Numbered from the stretch's first letter, positions 18,142-27,670 are shown. The stretch: 64,000 bases of DNA from an uncultured Acetatifactor sp. (GCA_947581865.1 CANPWA010000005.1:1-64000); one strand, 5' to 3'. Notes: generated by a model from the sequence alone, not told the origin. A program made the numbers and translations.

Positions 18142-18987
18142 CTATCCCCTCATATGCACATCCAGTTGATTGAAAGGAATCTCAATCCCTGCCTCATCCA
18201 GCACAAGCTTACAGTTCTCGGTGATGCGCCATTTTCCCTCCCAGTAATCTTCATTGGCAAACCAGCACCGCACGTTCAAACGGATGCCAGAATCCGCAAG
18301 TTCATCCACAAACACCCGCAGTTCCCTGTCTTTGAGCGTGTGCTCATCCTGCTGCAGCATCCTGGTCAGGGCATCCTTCGCCTTCTTTAGATCCGCATTG
18401 TACGACACGCTTACAGGCACATCCACCCGACGGCATTTCCCTGCCGTCACATTGACGATACTGTTATTGGCAAGATTCCCGTTGGGCAGGATCACCACCC
18501 GGTTATCCGGTGTCACAAGTCTGGTGTAAAAAATCTGAATCTCAGCGACCTCACCTTCCTTTCCACCGGCTCCTTCCACAATATAATCCCCCACTTTGAA
18601 GGGTTTCAGCACGAGAATCAGCACACCGCCTGCCAGATTGGACAGACTGCCCTGCACTGCCAGACCGATCGCCACACCGGCGCTGCCCAGCAGTGCCACG
18701 ATCCCTGCCGCATCCACTCCAAAGGAGGACGCCAAAAGAAAGCCGAGCACCACATAAAGCGCAACTTTGAGGAAGGAATCCACAAACTGTCTCACCCCGA
18801 CATCCGCCTTCGCCTTTTCCATCCCCCGGGCAGTCAGTTTTCGCACAAATTTGATCAGCTGCGCACCGATCAAAAAGCAGATGATGGCAAAGAGAATCCG
18901 CCCGCCCAAATCCAGGATTTTTTCTCCCAGTCTTTCCAGTGCAGCGGTTCCCAGAACGGAATTGATCTTCCAGTTTATAAGATTCAT
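18142..18987 (-). CDS. mscS: Small-conductance mechanosensitive channel (MscS family)
   Basis: 281 aa. Three N-terminal hydrophobic segments span about residues 20-125. The pore-lining helix is Gly/Ala-rich (GIVALLGSAGVAIGLAVQGSLSN) and is followed by the beta domain with LVTPDNRVVILPNG and the C-terminal alpha/beta vestibule. This is the canonical MscS length and order. The channel opens under membrane tension to release solutes on osmotic downshock. ATG 18987 overlaps the glgB stop by 4 bp, so it is coupled to the branching-enzyme gene. Confidence 0.95.
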   Translation of the reverse strand: MNLINWKINSVLGTAALERLGEKILDLGGRILFAIICFLIGAQLIKFVRKLTARGMEKAKADVGVRQFVDSFLKVALYVVLGFLLASSFGVDAAGIVALLGSAGVAIGLAVQGSLSNLAGGVLILVLKPFKVGDYIVEGAGGKEGEVAEIQIFYTRLVTPDNRVVILPNGNLANNSIVNVTAGKCRRVDVPVSVSYNADLKKAKDALTRMLQQDEHTLKDRELRVFVDELADSGIRLNVRCWFANEDYWEGKWRITENCKLVLDEAGIEIPFNQLDVHMRG

Positions 18988-21365
18988 GATCCTTTATCCT
19001 CCCCGGAAGTCTTTTTCCCCACGGTTCGTCTGCCCACGGTCTTTTTCCCCGCAGGGCTTTTTCCCCCGGATCCCAAAGCCGCAGTGCCTTTGGCACTGCT
19101 CTTCTTTACCGGCGTATTCCTGCGGATGCGCTCCTCGATGACTTTTGCCAGTTCCTCTTCCGTATAGGGCTCAAACTTGAATATACTGAGAGACTGTGCC
19201 GCCAGTTTCACCGTGACAGACTGTCTCCTGTCATCCCACTCCCGGTCAACGGTCGCCTTTGCCCGGCTGTTCACAATACCGCTTCCACCGTATTTTTTGG
19301 CATCTGTATTCAGGATTTCTTTGTACTTTCCCTCGTAGGGGACTCCCGTGGTGATCTCCTGCTGCACTCCGGCAAAATTTGCCACCACCAACAACAGTTC
19401 CTCCGGATCGTCTGTCTTCCTGAGGAAACTTAAATAACAATTGTCCGCGGAGATATTATTGATCCATTCAAATCCCTCGGACGAATCGTCGAGCGCATAC
19501 AGTGCAGGGTACGTCCTGTACAGATGGTTCAGGTCTTTTACAAGCTCCGCCACCCCGGCATGTTCCGGATACTGCAGCAAATCCCACTGTAATCTGCGGT
19601 TTTCATTCCACTCATCAAATTCCGCAAAATCCTGTCCCATGAACAATGTCTTCTTGCCGGGATGGGTCATCATATAGCCATAGGTAAGCCGGAGCGCCGC
19701 AAACTTTGCTTCCCGGTCTCCGGGCATCTTGCCGATCATGGTCGCCTTGCCGTGGACTACCTCGTCGTGGGAAAATACCAGCATAAATTTCTCGCTGTAA
19801 GCATAGATCATGCTGAAGGTCAGCTCCCCGTGATGATGACTTCTAAAGTAAGGATCATATTTGATATAGTCCAGATAATCATTCATAAATCCCATATTCC
19901 ATTTCAGGTCAAAACCCAGCCCGCCGTCCTCCAAATCTCCCGTGATCTTGGGAAATGCCGTACTCTCCTCCGCGATGGTCAAAACGCCGGGGTTCCTCTT
20001 TTTCATGATGGAATTGAGATGCTTGATCATCTCGATGGCTTCCAGATTTTCGTTGCCGCCATACATATTGGCGACCCAGCCGCCGTCCTGTTTTCCGTAA
20101 TCCAGATAGAGCATACTTGCCACGGCATCCATACGGATAGCGTCCGCATGGTACTTTTCCACCCAGAAAAGCGCGTTGGCGATCAGATAATTGCTCACTT
20201 CGGGGCGTCCGTAGTTATAGATCAAAGTACCCCAGTGAGGATGAAAACCCTGGCGGGGATCCTGATGCTCGTAAAGACAGGTGCCGTCAAAATTGGACAG
20301 CCCATATACATCCCTCGGGAAGTGCGCCGGCACCCAGTCCAGGATCACTCCGATCCCCGCCTTGTGCAGCTCATTCACAAGATACATAAAGTCCTCGGGG
20401 CTTCCATAGCGCGCCGTGGGGGCATAATATCCGATCACCTGATATCCCCAGGAGCCATCGAAGGGATGCTCCATCACCGGCATCAGCTCCACATGAGTGT
20501 AATTCATCTTTTTCACATATTCTATCAATTTGGGGGCGATCTGACGATAGTTGGCAAAGACCTCGCCTTCCCCGGGCTCTGCCAGCGAGCCGAGATAAAC
20601 CTCGTACACGCTCATGGGCACATTACCGTTCTGGAACCCTGCCCGGTTCTGGATAAACTGACTGTCCTCCCAGATGAACTGATTCAGATCCGTCACCACG
20701 GATGCCGTCTCGGGGCGCAGCTGCGCCGCATTACAGTAGGGATCTGCCTTCAGATAGGTGACCCCGCCCTTCGTCTTTAACTCAAATTTATAATTTTCCC
20801 CCGTCTGTACGCCGGGGATAAAAAGCTCAAAGATCCCGGAGTCCCAAAGCCGCCGCATCTGATGCACCCTGCCGTCCCAGCCGTTAAAATCACCTACCAC
20901 GCTGACCCGCAGCGCTGAAGGCGCCCAGACCCCGAACAGCACGCCTCTCACACCGTCAATCTCCATCACATGGGCTCCCAGCTTCTCATAGATGGTATAG
21001 TGAATCCCGTTGTTAAACTTGTCCGTGTCCGCTTTTGTGATCACGGGAGCATACCGGTAGGGCTCTCCCCATTCCCTCTGATTTCCCCCGGCGTCCGTCA
21101 CCAGATAGCTGTAGGCAGGAAGATCCTTCGCCGCGATCAGCACGGCAAAATAGCCGTCCTCGTCCGCAAGTTCCATCGCCACATTCTTTTTCCCCTTTTC
21201 CATCCATTTGATCTCCACAGCCGCCGCCCCGGGGAAATACGCCTGTATCAGCGTCTGGGAACCATGTTTGTGCGGTCCCAGCAGCGCGTGGGGATTGTCA
21301 CATTCAGAGTAAATGATCTCTTCGATTTGAGGCCAGTTCATCAGTTTGTATAATTTGTTAGTCAT
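18984..21365 (-). CDS. glgB: 1,4-alpha-glucan branching enzyme
   Basis: 793 aa. An N-terminal CBM48 domain (about 25-240) precedes the GH13 barrel. The catalytic triad is complete: D413 (DAIRMDAVA), E466 (TIAEES) and D534 (FSHDEVVHGK). The enzyme makes alpha-1,6 branches in glycogen. The last 45 residues form a Lys/Gly/Ser-rich tail with KKTVGRRTVGKKT-type repeats, which is not part of the usual enzyme and may bind polyanions. It is followed by mscS with 4 bp overlap and preceded by the DUF1015 gene. No other glg gene is adjacent. Confidence 0.96.
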   Translation of the reverse strand: MTNKLYKLMNWPQIEEIIYSECDNPHALLGPHKHGSQTLIQAYFPGAAAVEIKWMEKGKKNVAMELADEDGYFAVLIAAKDLPAYSYLVTDAGGNQREWGEPYRYAPVITKADTDKFNNGIHYTIYEKLGAHVMEIDGVRGVLFGVWAPSALRVSVVGDFNGWDGRVHQMRRLWDSGIFELFIPGVQTGENYKFELKTKGGVTYLKADPYCNAAQLRPETASVVTDLNQFIWEDSQFIQNRAGFQNGNVPMSVYEVYLGSLAEPGEGEVFANYRQIAPKLIEYVKKMNYTHVELMPVMEHPFDGSWGYQVIGYYAPTARYGSPEDFMYLVNELHKAGIGVILDWVPAHFPRDVYGLSNFDGTCLYEHQDPRQGFHPHWGTLIYNYGRPEVSNYLIANALFWVEKYHADAIRMDAVASMLYLDYGKQDGGWVANMYGGNENLEAIEMIKHLNSIMKKRNPGVLTIAEESTAFPKITGDLEDGGLGFDLKWNMGFMNDYLDYIKYDPYFRSHHHGELTFSMIYAYSEKFMLVFSHDEVVHGKATMIGKMPGDREAKFAALRLTYGYMMTHPGKKTLFMGQDFAEFDEWNENRRLQWDLLQYPEHAGVAELVKDLNHLYRTYPALYALDDSSEGFEWINNISADNCYLSFLRKTDDPEELLLVVANFAGVQQEITTGVPYEGKYKEILNTDAKKYGGSGIVNSRAKATVDREWDDRRQSVTVKLAAQSLSIFKFEPYTEEELAKVIEERIRRNTPVKKSSAKGTAALGSGGKSPAGKKTVGRRTVGKKTSGEDKGS

Positions 21366-21385
21366 AGGGAACTCCTCTCTGTGAT

Positions 21386-22654
21386 TTATATTTCATGCAA
21401 AAACAGCCCGCTTCTCAGTTTCGGCTCAAACCATGTGGATTTGGGAGGCATCAGCCTTCCCGCGTCCGCCACGGCAAACAATTCCTCTATGGAAGTAGGA
21501 TACAGGGAAAACGCCACACGCATCTCGGGTTCTTCCCCCGGTTTTTCAGACGTACATCTGCGCTCTAGTTCCGAAAGCCCCCTGATACCGCCCACAAAAT
21601 CTATCCGTTTATCGGTCTTGGGCTCTGCGATGCCAAGGATCGGATGCAGAAGGTGATCCTGCAGGACGGACACATCCAGCCCTGCGACCACATCCTCGCT
21701 GCGGATTTCAGGCTTCGCCTTCAGGCAGTACCACTCTCCGTCCAGATACATGCCAAACTCTCCCTTTCCTGCAGGCGCGTACCCTTTTCCCTTCAGGGAG
21801 GCGGGCTCCTTTCTCACTTCAAAATCAACCCGGATGCGCTCAAGAAATTCTGCCGCGGTCAGCCCGTTCAAATCTTTCACCACACGATTGTAGTCCAGGA
21901 TTTTCAACTCTTCGTCCGGGAACAGAACCGACAAAAAATAGTTAAACTCCTCACTGCCGCTGTAGCCCGGATTTTGCTGTCTGCGCTTTTGCCCCACCTT
22001 CACGGCGGATGCACAGCGATGATGCCCGTCAGCGATATAGATCTCCGGAATCTGCATAAAAGTGTCACTGATAGTACGAATGCTCTCCTCGTCGCCGATC
22101 ACCCAGCCCCGGTGCCGCACATTGTCCTCGGAGACGAAATCATATACGGCAGGTTTCTCCTTCACCTTGCGGATCAGCTGCCGGAGCACCCCGTTGCTGC
22201 GATATGCCAGAAAGATCGGTCCCGTCTGCATATTGCAGACATCCACATGCCTGATGCGGTCCTGCTCCTTGTCCGCTCTTGTATTCTCATGCTTTTTGAT
22301 CACATTACTGCAATAATCGTCAATGGAGGCGCAGGCGACAATCCCCGTCTGGCTGCGTCCGTCCATTGTCAGTTCATAGAGATAAAAACAGGGCTGCTCC
22401 TCCTGTACAAAACGTCCCTCGGCAATCTGTTCCTCAAGCATCCTGCGCGCCTTCTCATAGACCTCGGCAGCATAAGTGTCCACCTCTGCCCCAAACTGTG
22501 TCTCTGCCCTGTCGATCGCCAGAAACGAATAAGGGTTTTTCCGTACTGCGGCACATGCTTCCTCCCTGTTGTAGACATCATAGGGAAGCGCCGCTATCTT
22601 CTCCTCCATCCCCTTTGCCGGCCGATAAGCGCGAAATGGTCTGATAATTGCCAT
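21386..22654 (-). CDS. DUF1015 family protein
   Basis: 422 aa. The N-terminus IIRPFRAYRPAKG, ALPYDVYNREEA and the conserved YIADGHHRCASA (about residue 220) are diagnostic of DUF1015. The family is cytosolic, of unknown function, and in many Clostridia is encoded next to serine biosynthesis genes; serCA lie about 2.3 kb away here. AAAGGA precedes ATG 22654. The gene is divergent from a small plus-strand gene and lies 20 bp before glgB on the same strand. The conserved HHR and DG residues suggest an enzyme, but none is assigned. Confidence 0.88.
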   Translation of the reverse strand: MAIIRPFRAYRPAKGMEEKIAALPYDVYNREEACAAVRKNPYSFLAIDRAETQFGAEVDTYAAEVYEKARRMLEEQIAEGRFVQEEQPCFYLYELTMDGRSQTGIVACASIDDYCSNVIKKHENTRADKEQDRIRHVDVCNMQTGPIFLAYRSNGVLRQLIRKVKEKPAVYDFVSEDNVRHRGWVIGDEESIRTISDTFMQIPEIYIADGHHRCASAVKVGQKRRQQNPGYSGSEEFNYFLSVLFPDEELKILDYNRVVKDLNGLTAAEFLERIRVDFEVRKEPASLKGKGYAPAGKGEFGMYLDGEWYCLKAKPEIRSEDVVAGLDVSVLQDHLLHPILGIAEPKTDKRIDFVGGIRGLSELERRCTSEKPGEEPEMRVAFSLYPTSIEELFAVADAGRLMPPKSTWFEPKLRSGLFLHEI

Positions 22655-22726
22655 TATTCCGTCCTTTCTGCCACACTGTTTTGCGCGGCAATCCGATCTG
22701 TTGATAAAAAATAATTGTATTTATTT

Positions 22727-22755
22727 ATTTTACCAAAAAAAGCTATACATAACAA
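22727..22755 (-). promoter_or_regulatory. Promoter of the DUF1015-glgB-mscS run
   Basis: Minus strand TTGTTA (22750-22755), 17 bp, TAAAAT (22727-22732), about 72 bp upstream of the start. It overlaps the divergent promoter of the small plus-strand gene, so the two may compete for polymerase. Confidence 0.5.
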
Positions 22756-22772
22756 GCGTCCAATGATAAAAT
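22744..22772 (+). promoter_or_regulatory. Promoter of the small plus-strand gene at 22822
   Basis: TATACA (22744-22749), 17 bp, TAAAAT (22767-22772) preceded by TGA, an extended -10. It lies about 50 bp upstream of the start and overlaps the minus-strand promoter. Confidence 0.5.
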
Positions 22773-22821
22773 ATTTATTGTGAGGAATACTGGATCCTGG
22801 GGAGCAAAGGAGGCTTTTGAC

Positions 22822-23100
22822 ATGACAGAAGAACACAGAAATCTTTTAAAACGCATCAATGACTATGGGGAAAAAGTGATGGGGGACATCGACCCGCAGA
22901 AGGTTCCCGTCTCCGTCCAGCTTGACAGGCTGCGTCCCGTCTTTTTGGAGATTGCTGAGGAAAAGGGCATGAGCCTTGAGGAGGTATTCATTCTCTATAT
23001 GGATATCCAGAGTGAGGCAAGCTGTGCGTCAGATGCCAAACTGCGGGAAGATTTAAAAGACTTAAACAGCGACGGCGACATGCCTCTGTTGTACCGGTAG
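22822..23100 (+). CDS. Small hypothetical protein
   Basis: 92 aa, acidic and predicted mostly helical; no signal peptide, membrane segment or cysteine motif (a single Cys at about 69). The segment LDRLRPVFLEIAEEKGMSLE looks like one amphipathic helix-turn-helix. An ideal AAAGGAGG precedes ATG 22822, and a promoter lies upstream, so it is a real gene. It faces the DNA glycosylase gene tail to tail. I do not recognise the family and infer no function. Confidence 0.7.
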   Translation: MTEEHRNLLKRINDYGEKVMGDIDPQKVPVSVQLDRLRPVFLEIAEEKGMSLEEVFILYMDIQSEASCASDAKLREDLKDLNSDGDMPLLYR

Positions 23101-23125
23101 GCTTCACCGCCTCCGATGCCCGGTC

Positions 23126-23662
23126 TTATACTCCCGGCATGTGAACCCTCCACGCCCGCACCAGACGTTCCATTCCGAAAGCTGCGTTCGCAGGGCTTGT
23201 GGAGGGAAGGGGCACCAGCTCATATGCTTTTGGGGCGGCACTTTCAGGCAGCCCGCAATATCTCATAAATAGTTCATATGCTTTCTTACCGTTAAAACAG
23301 ATTTTTCCTACGGCACTCTTTTCCAAAATCCCCCGGATATCGTTGGGCACCACGTTTTTGATGGTGCTGTCCGAGGAGCCGACAATGTCGCAGGATGAAA
23401 TCACGTCCCAGAGCGCCACATGCCGTCTGAGCAGTATCCGGCGTTTCTCCTCCATCGTCTCCGGCACAGGTTCCCGGTAAATTTCCGCCATCATCTTCCA
23501 GAACCGGTTCTGCGGATGCCCGTAATAGAAATTCTGCTCCCTCGATTTAACGGAGGGCAGAGAGCCCAGGATCAGGATCTCGGAATCTTTGTCAAACACC
23601 GGTTCAAAAGTGTGTGTGACATGTTCATATGCAGTTTGTTCCCGACGCCTCTTCTCCATCAT
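23126..23662 (-). CDS. DNA-deoxyinosine (hypoxanthine) glycosylase, uracil-DNA glycosylase superfamily
   Basis: 178 aa. ILGSLPSVKS (about 31-40) and YYGHPQNRFW (about 46-55) form the active-site loop of the Mug-like superfamily branch that removes deaminated bases; LPSTSPANAAF near residue 155 is the C-terminal DNA-intercalation motif of the deoxyinosine glycosylase group. It would start base-excision repair of hypoxanthine in DNA. Tandem ATG codons begin the gene; no strong Shine-Dalgarno is visible. It is a single gene convergent with the small plus-strand gene. Confidence 0.85.
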   Translation of the reverse strand: MMEKRRREQTAYEHVTHTFEPVFDKDSEILILGSLPSVKSREQNFYYGHPQNRFWKMMAEIYREPVPETMEEKRRILLRRHVALWDVISSCDIVGSSDSTIKNVVPNDIRGILEKSAVGKICFNGKKAYELFMRYCGLPESAAPKAYELVPLPSTSPANAAFGMERLVRAWRVHMPGV

Positions 23663-23725
23663 CTGTTATTTTCCGGTGCCCTTTTATCTCCAAATTGTCA
23701 GATCACTCTTTTTGCTTTACGGATG

Positions 23726-23759
23726 AAAAAAGGCTATAACATTGCTGCCATAGCCTTTT
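23726..23759 (-). terminator. Terminator of the serC-serA operon
   Basis: AAAAGGCTAT (23728-23737) pairs with ATAGCCTTTT (23750-23759). On the minus strand the stem ends in six T residues. It lies about 40 bp past the serA stop. The symmetrical T-rich flank could also stop plus-strand transcripts. Confidence 0.85.
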
Positions 23760-23797
23760 GCATCTTACGATCTCTGACCGGATCGGGAAGAATTCCC

Positions 23798-24961
23798 TTA
23801 TTTTACGATCCTCACCCGGAAGACTCCCTCGATTGCCTCCAGGGCTTTTACAACTTCCTCCGATGCAGGCGCCTCAATGTCCAGCATGGTGTAGGCGTAT
23901 TCGCCCCGGGATTTGTTGGTCATATCGGTAATGTTGATCCCTCTGTCTCCGAACTCGGCGGTGAATTTTGTGATCATATTGGCGGTATTTTTGTGGAAGA
24001 TCGCCACACGTCCCGCCTGGGTGCAGACACCCATATCGCAGGCAGGATAATTCACACTGTTCCTGATATTGCCGTTCTCAAGATAGTCCATCATCTCCTG
24101 AACCGCCATCACGGCACAGTTGTCCTCACTCTCCTCCGTGCTGGCACCCAGATGAGGAATGACGATACAACCCTTCTTCCCGGCTGTGGTGGGATTGGGG
24201 AAATCGGACACATAGCGCGCCACCTTTCCGCTCTCGATGCCCTCCAGCACATCCTTCTCATTTGCGAGAAGGTCCCTTGCAAAATTCAGGATCACGACTC
24301 CGTCCTTCATCTTGGCGACAGCCTCCCTGTCGATCATTCCCTTAGTAGAATCCAAGAGGGGAACATGAACGGTGATATAGTCGCACTCCGCATAGATATC
24401 ATCCACATTAAACACATGTTTCACGTTTCTGGAGAGCTCCCATGCGGCGTTCACGGACAGATAGGGGTCGTAGCCATAGACTTCCATGCCCAGATGAACC
24501 GCCGCGTTTGCGACCTTCACTCCGATGGCGCCCAGACCGATGACTCCCAGTTTCTTCCCCAGGATCTCGGTCCCGGCAAAGTTCTTTTTCTCTTTCTCCG
24601 CGGTCTTGCTGATATTCTCGTCATCTTTGGAATTTTTCACCCACTCGATGCCGCCCACCACATCTCTCGCCGCAAGCAGCATGCCGGCGATCACCAGCTC
24701 CTTGACGCCGTTGGCATTAGCACCGGGCGTATTGAACACCACGATGCCCTTCTCGGCACATTTGTCCAAGGGGATGTTGTTTGTGCCCGCTCCGGCTCTC
24801 GCCACTGCCAGAAGCTTTCCGGGCAGTTCCATGTCGTGCATGGCCGCGCTGCGCACCAGGATCCCGTCCGCATCCTTCACATTGTCCGTGACCTGATAGT
24901 CTGCGGACAGATTCTTCAAACCCACCTGAGAGATGGGATTTAAGCAGTTTAACTGAAACAT
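23798..24961 (-). CDS. serA: D-3-phosphoglycerate dehydrogenase
   Basis: 387 aa. It oxidises 3-phosphoglycerate with NAD as the first step of serine synthesis. The Rossmann motif LGVIGLGAIGVKVANAA is near residue 140 and the catalytic His is in PHLGASTEES (about residue 270). A C-terminal ACT-like segment (residues about 318-387, NITDMTNKSRGEYAYTMLDI) may give feedback control by serine. The start codon overlaps the serC stop (TAATG), so translation is coupled. A terminator follows. Confidence 0.96.
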   Translation of the reverse strand: MFQLNCLNPISQVGLKNLSADYQVTDNVKDADGILVRSAAMHDMELPGKLLAVARAGAGTNNIPLDKCAEKGIVVFNTPGANANGVKELVIAGMLLAARDVVGGIEWVKNSKDDENISKTAEKEKKNFAGTEILGKKLGVIGLGAIGVKVANAAVHLGMEVYGYDPYLSVNAAWELSRNVKHVFNVDDIYAECDYITVHVPLLDSTKGMIDREAVAKMKDGVVILNFARDLLANEKDVLEGIESGKVARYVSDFPNPTTAGKKGCIVIPHLGASTEESEDNCAVMAVQEMMDYLENGNIRNSVNYPACDMGVCTQAGRVAIFHKNTANMITKFTAEFGDRGINITDMTNKSRGEYAYTMLDIEAPASEEVVKALEAIEGVFRVRIVK

Positions 24962-26043
24962 TACAGATTTTCCTCCTCAAATTTCTTCATGAACTCCACC
25001 AGCTTCTCCACGCCTTCGATGGGCATCGCATTATAGATGCTGGCACGCATGCCGCCCACGGTCCTGTGCCCTTTCAGATTCTCAAAGCCTGCCGCCTTCG
25101 CTTCCTTGACAAACTTTGCGTCCAGCTCCTCGCTGCCGGTGACAAAAGGAACATTCATCAGGGAGCGGTCCTCCCTGCGCACGGTTCCCTTGAAGAGTCT
25201 GCTCTGGTCCAGAAAATCATAGAGGATCTTAGCCTTCTTCTCATTGCGCTCCTTCATTGCCTGCAGACCGCCCATCTTCTTGATCCACTTAAAGACCTTC
25301 CCGCAGATATAGATGCCGTATGCGGGCGGAGTGTTGTAAAGGGAATCATTGTCAGCATGGGTCTTGTATTTCAGCATGGTCGGCGTGCCGGGAAGCACAT
25401 CCTCCGTGATCAGATCCTCGCGGATGATCACGATCACCACGCCCGCCGGGCCGACATTCTTCTGTACACCGCCGTAGATCACACCGTACTTTGTCACATC
25501 CACGGGCTCGGACAGAAAACAGCTGGACACGTCGGAAACCAGAATCTTGCCCTTGGTGTTGGGCAGGGTCTTGAACTTGGTTCCGTAGATGGTGTTGTTC
25601 TCACAGATATACACATAGTCCGCATCCTCGCTGATGGGCAGATCGGAGCAGTCCGGTATGTAGGAGAAGTTCTGATCCTCGGAACTTGCGATCTTGTTCG
25701 CCCTGCCGAAAATCTGTGCCTCCTGATATGCCTTTTTTGCCCACTGACCGGTCACGATATAATCCGCAACCCTATTCTTCATCAGGTTCATGGGAATCAT
25801 CGCAAACTGCTGGCTTGCTCCGCCCTGCAGGAAAAGGACCTTGTAGTTGTCGGGAATGTTCATCAGTTCGCGCAGATCTGCCTCTGCCTCCTTGATGATG
25901 GTATCGTATGCCTTGGAGCGGTGGCTCATCTCCATAACGGACATGCCCGTCCCCTTATAGTCGAGCATCTCGTCCGCCGCTTCCTTTAAAACCTCCTCCG
26001 GCAGAACCGCGGGACCTGCGGAAAAATTATAAACTCTTGCCAT
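24961..26043 (-). CDS. serC: Phosphoserine aminotransferase
   Basis: 360 aa. A class V PLP aminotransferase making 3-phosphoserine from 3-phosphohydroxypyruvate and glutamate. N-terminus VYNFSAGPAVLPEEVL and GVIYGGVQKNVGPAG (the PLP-binding Lys in QKN, about residue 195) are diagnostic. AGGAGG precedes ATG 26043. It leads the serC-serA operon, with a promoter just upstream. No serB is in the window. Confidence 0.97.
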   Translation of the reverse strand: MARVYNFSAGPAVLPEEVLKEAADEMLDYKGTGMSVMEMSHRSKAYDTIIKEAEADLRELMNIPDNYKVLFLQGGASQQFAMIPMNLMKNRVADYIVTGQWAKKAYQEAQIFGRANKIASSEDQNFSYIPDCSDLPISEDADYVYICENNTIYGTKFKTLPNTKGKILVSDVSSCFLSEPVDVTKYGVIYGGVQKNVGPAGVVIVIIREDLITEDVLPGTPTMLKYKTHADNDSLYNTPPAYGIYICGKVFKWIKKMGGLQAMKERNEKKAKILYDFLDQSRLFKGTVRREDRSLMNVPFVTGSEELDAKFVKEAKAAGFENLKGHRTVGGMRASIYNAMPIEGVEKLVEFMKKFEEENL

Positions 26044-26087
26044 TGTGATTTCCTCCTAAAGTTGTATATCAAAATCCATTAAATAAT

Positions 26088-26116
26088 AGCATAATCTTTC
26101 TTTTTGTTTTCGTCAA
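26088..26116 (-). promoter_or_regulatory. Promoter of serC-serA
   Basis: Minus strand TTGACG (26111-26116), 17 bp, TATGCT (26088-26093), with a leader of about 40 nt. No riboswitch fits in this gap. Confidence 0.55.
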
Positions 26117-26134
26117 CCTAATTGTTCAATTTTT

Positions 26135-27649
26135 TCATTCTCCGCCCTTTTCCTCCGCATAGGCATCCGATCCGTAAAACATGATCACCGGAGTTCCGAT
26201 CTCTGCCATTTCATAGAGCCTGCTCATCGCCTCCAGAGGAAGATTGACACATCCGTGAGAACCGTTGGTCTTGTAGATATCGCCTCCGAACTCATCCCGC
26301 CAGGTGGCATCATGCAGACCGATCGCCCCCTTTACGGGCATCCAGAATTTCACTGGGGAGGCATATCCCTGCCCCCGCAGGATACGGTTTTTCTGCTTAT
26401 TGTAAATGAAATTGACGCCCTCCGGCGTATCCATCCGTCTGCGGGCATTGCCGGTGACGATGTCCGTCTCCAGCTTCAATTCTCCTTTTTTGTAATAATA
26501 GAGCTTCTGGGCTCCCATATCCACTTCTATGTAGGTGTCCCCGATCTCCGTACTGCTGCGGTTGAACGCATCTCTGGTGTAAACAGGGATATGGATCTCC
26601 ACCCCCGGGACATCTTCATAATCCGAATCCGGCGCACCGGCGGTATTTTCACTTTCCTGCGGCGGATGAACCAGGTTTTCCAGATATTCCGAAAGCCAGA
26701 CGGTCTCCTGTTTTTGGTTGATCGTGGTGCCGTATGTCACACCCTTCACAGTGAGCGCCTCGCCCCTGGTGCTGCAAAACTGCCATTCCTTTTGGTAAGT
26801 ATCGTATCGCTGTGCCATCCGCCCCACCCAGTCTGCGGCGCAGCCTTCCACCAGGATAAAATGACCGTTCTCATCCTCAAGGGGCATCCGGGTCAGCTCA
26901 TCCTTCTCCAAAAAGAGGCTCATCTGCGCCCTGTCTATGGGTTCTGCTCCCTCCCCGAAATCATAAACCGGTCCCCTTCCCTGAAAACTTTCGATTTTAT
27001 TCCAGAGCACTTCCTGCCGCCGCTCTTCTTCGTCCGGCGGTACATCATAATAACATCCCAGCTCGATCAAATCGACGCTGCCCTGCCCCGCAAGGATGGC
27101 GTTTTTGATCTCCCGGTAAGCTTTGGGGGCATCCAGCCTGTTGTGCAGCCCGTCGTACAACACATAGCCTTCCGCCTCGCTGTATACTACGCGGTAATCT
27201 TCCCTGCCTTCAAAGACCGATGCAATATGCTCCCACCAGCTCTCCAGCGCAGCTTCGTCTATATGGATGTCCGCCTCCAGATCATGGTCACGGTGCAGGG
27301 TCAGATTGCCCAGCCACATCCAGGGATCCTGCTCTGCAAGGAACTTCTGAAGCTGATCGCTGTAATCCATCGTCAGGTGAATCTTTTCTGTTTCCAGCGT
27401 CCACTCGCATTCTTTTGCCAGGCTGCCCGGACCGTCATATCCCACCACGGTGAACTTTGCGGGAACAGAAGTCTGCTCCATCAAAAGCCCATTGACTTCC
27501 TCCACGGTCCTGCCGGTGCAGTACACACCGTTGATCCAGGTGTTTGCGGCAAAGCCGTCCTGATAATAGATAGCCAGACCGATATGACCTGCCGCAAGCA
27601 GCGCCGGGACCGTCAGGGCAAAAACCAGCCATTTCCTTCGTCTTTTCAT
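26135..27649 (-). CDS. L,D-transpeptidase with N-terminal membrane anchor
   Basis: 504 aa. Residues 8-28 are a signal-anchor helix. Residues about 35-330 carry PG_binding_4-like repeats (WINGVYCTGRTVEEVNGLL). The C-terminal YkuD domain (about 370-500) keeps IGLHDATWR and the catalytic SHGCVNLP. It would form 3-3 or Lpp-like crosslinks in peptidoglycan outside the cell. AGGATAAACC precedes ATG 27649. The gene lies 21 bp after ilvB on the same strand, so it may be read from the branched-chain operon, although serC has its own promoter downstream. Confidence 0.92.
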   Translation of the reverse strand: MKRRRKWLVFALTVPALLAAGHIGLAIYYQDGFAANTWINGVYCTGRTVEEVNGLLMEQTSVPAKFTVVGYDGPGSLAKECEWTLETEKIHLTMDYSDQLQKFLAEQDPWMWLGNLTLHRDHDLEADIHIDEAALESWWEHIASVFEGREDYRVVYSEAEGYVLYDGLHNRLDAPKAYREIKNAILAGQGSVDLIELGCYYDVPPDEEERRQEVLWNKIESFQGRGPVYDFGEGAEPIDRAQMSLFLEKDELTRMPLEDENGHFILVEGCAADWVGRMAQRYDTYQKEWQFCSTRGEALTVKGVTYGTTINQKQETVWLSEYLENLVHPPQESENTAGAPDSDYEDVPGVEIHIPVYTRDAFNRSSTEIGDTYIEVDMGAQKLYYYKKGELKLETDIVTGNARRRMDTPEGVNFIYNKQKNRILRGQGYASPVKFWMPVKGAIGLHDATWRDEFGGDIYKTNGSHGCVNLPLEAMSRLYEMAEIGTPVIMFYGSDAYAEEKGGE

Positions 27650-27670
27650 AGGTTTATCCTGTAGCAGTGA

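Noticed and set aside
23420-24943. Long plus-strand open frame (over 500 codons) opposite serA
   Set aside because: It lies antisense to a clearly conserved enzyme, has no ribosome site and has low-complexity His/Arg/Leu content; it is a shadow of GC-rich codons.
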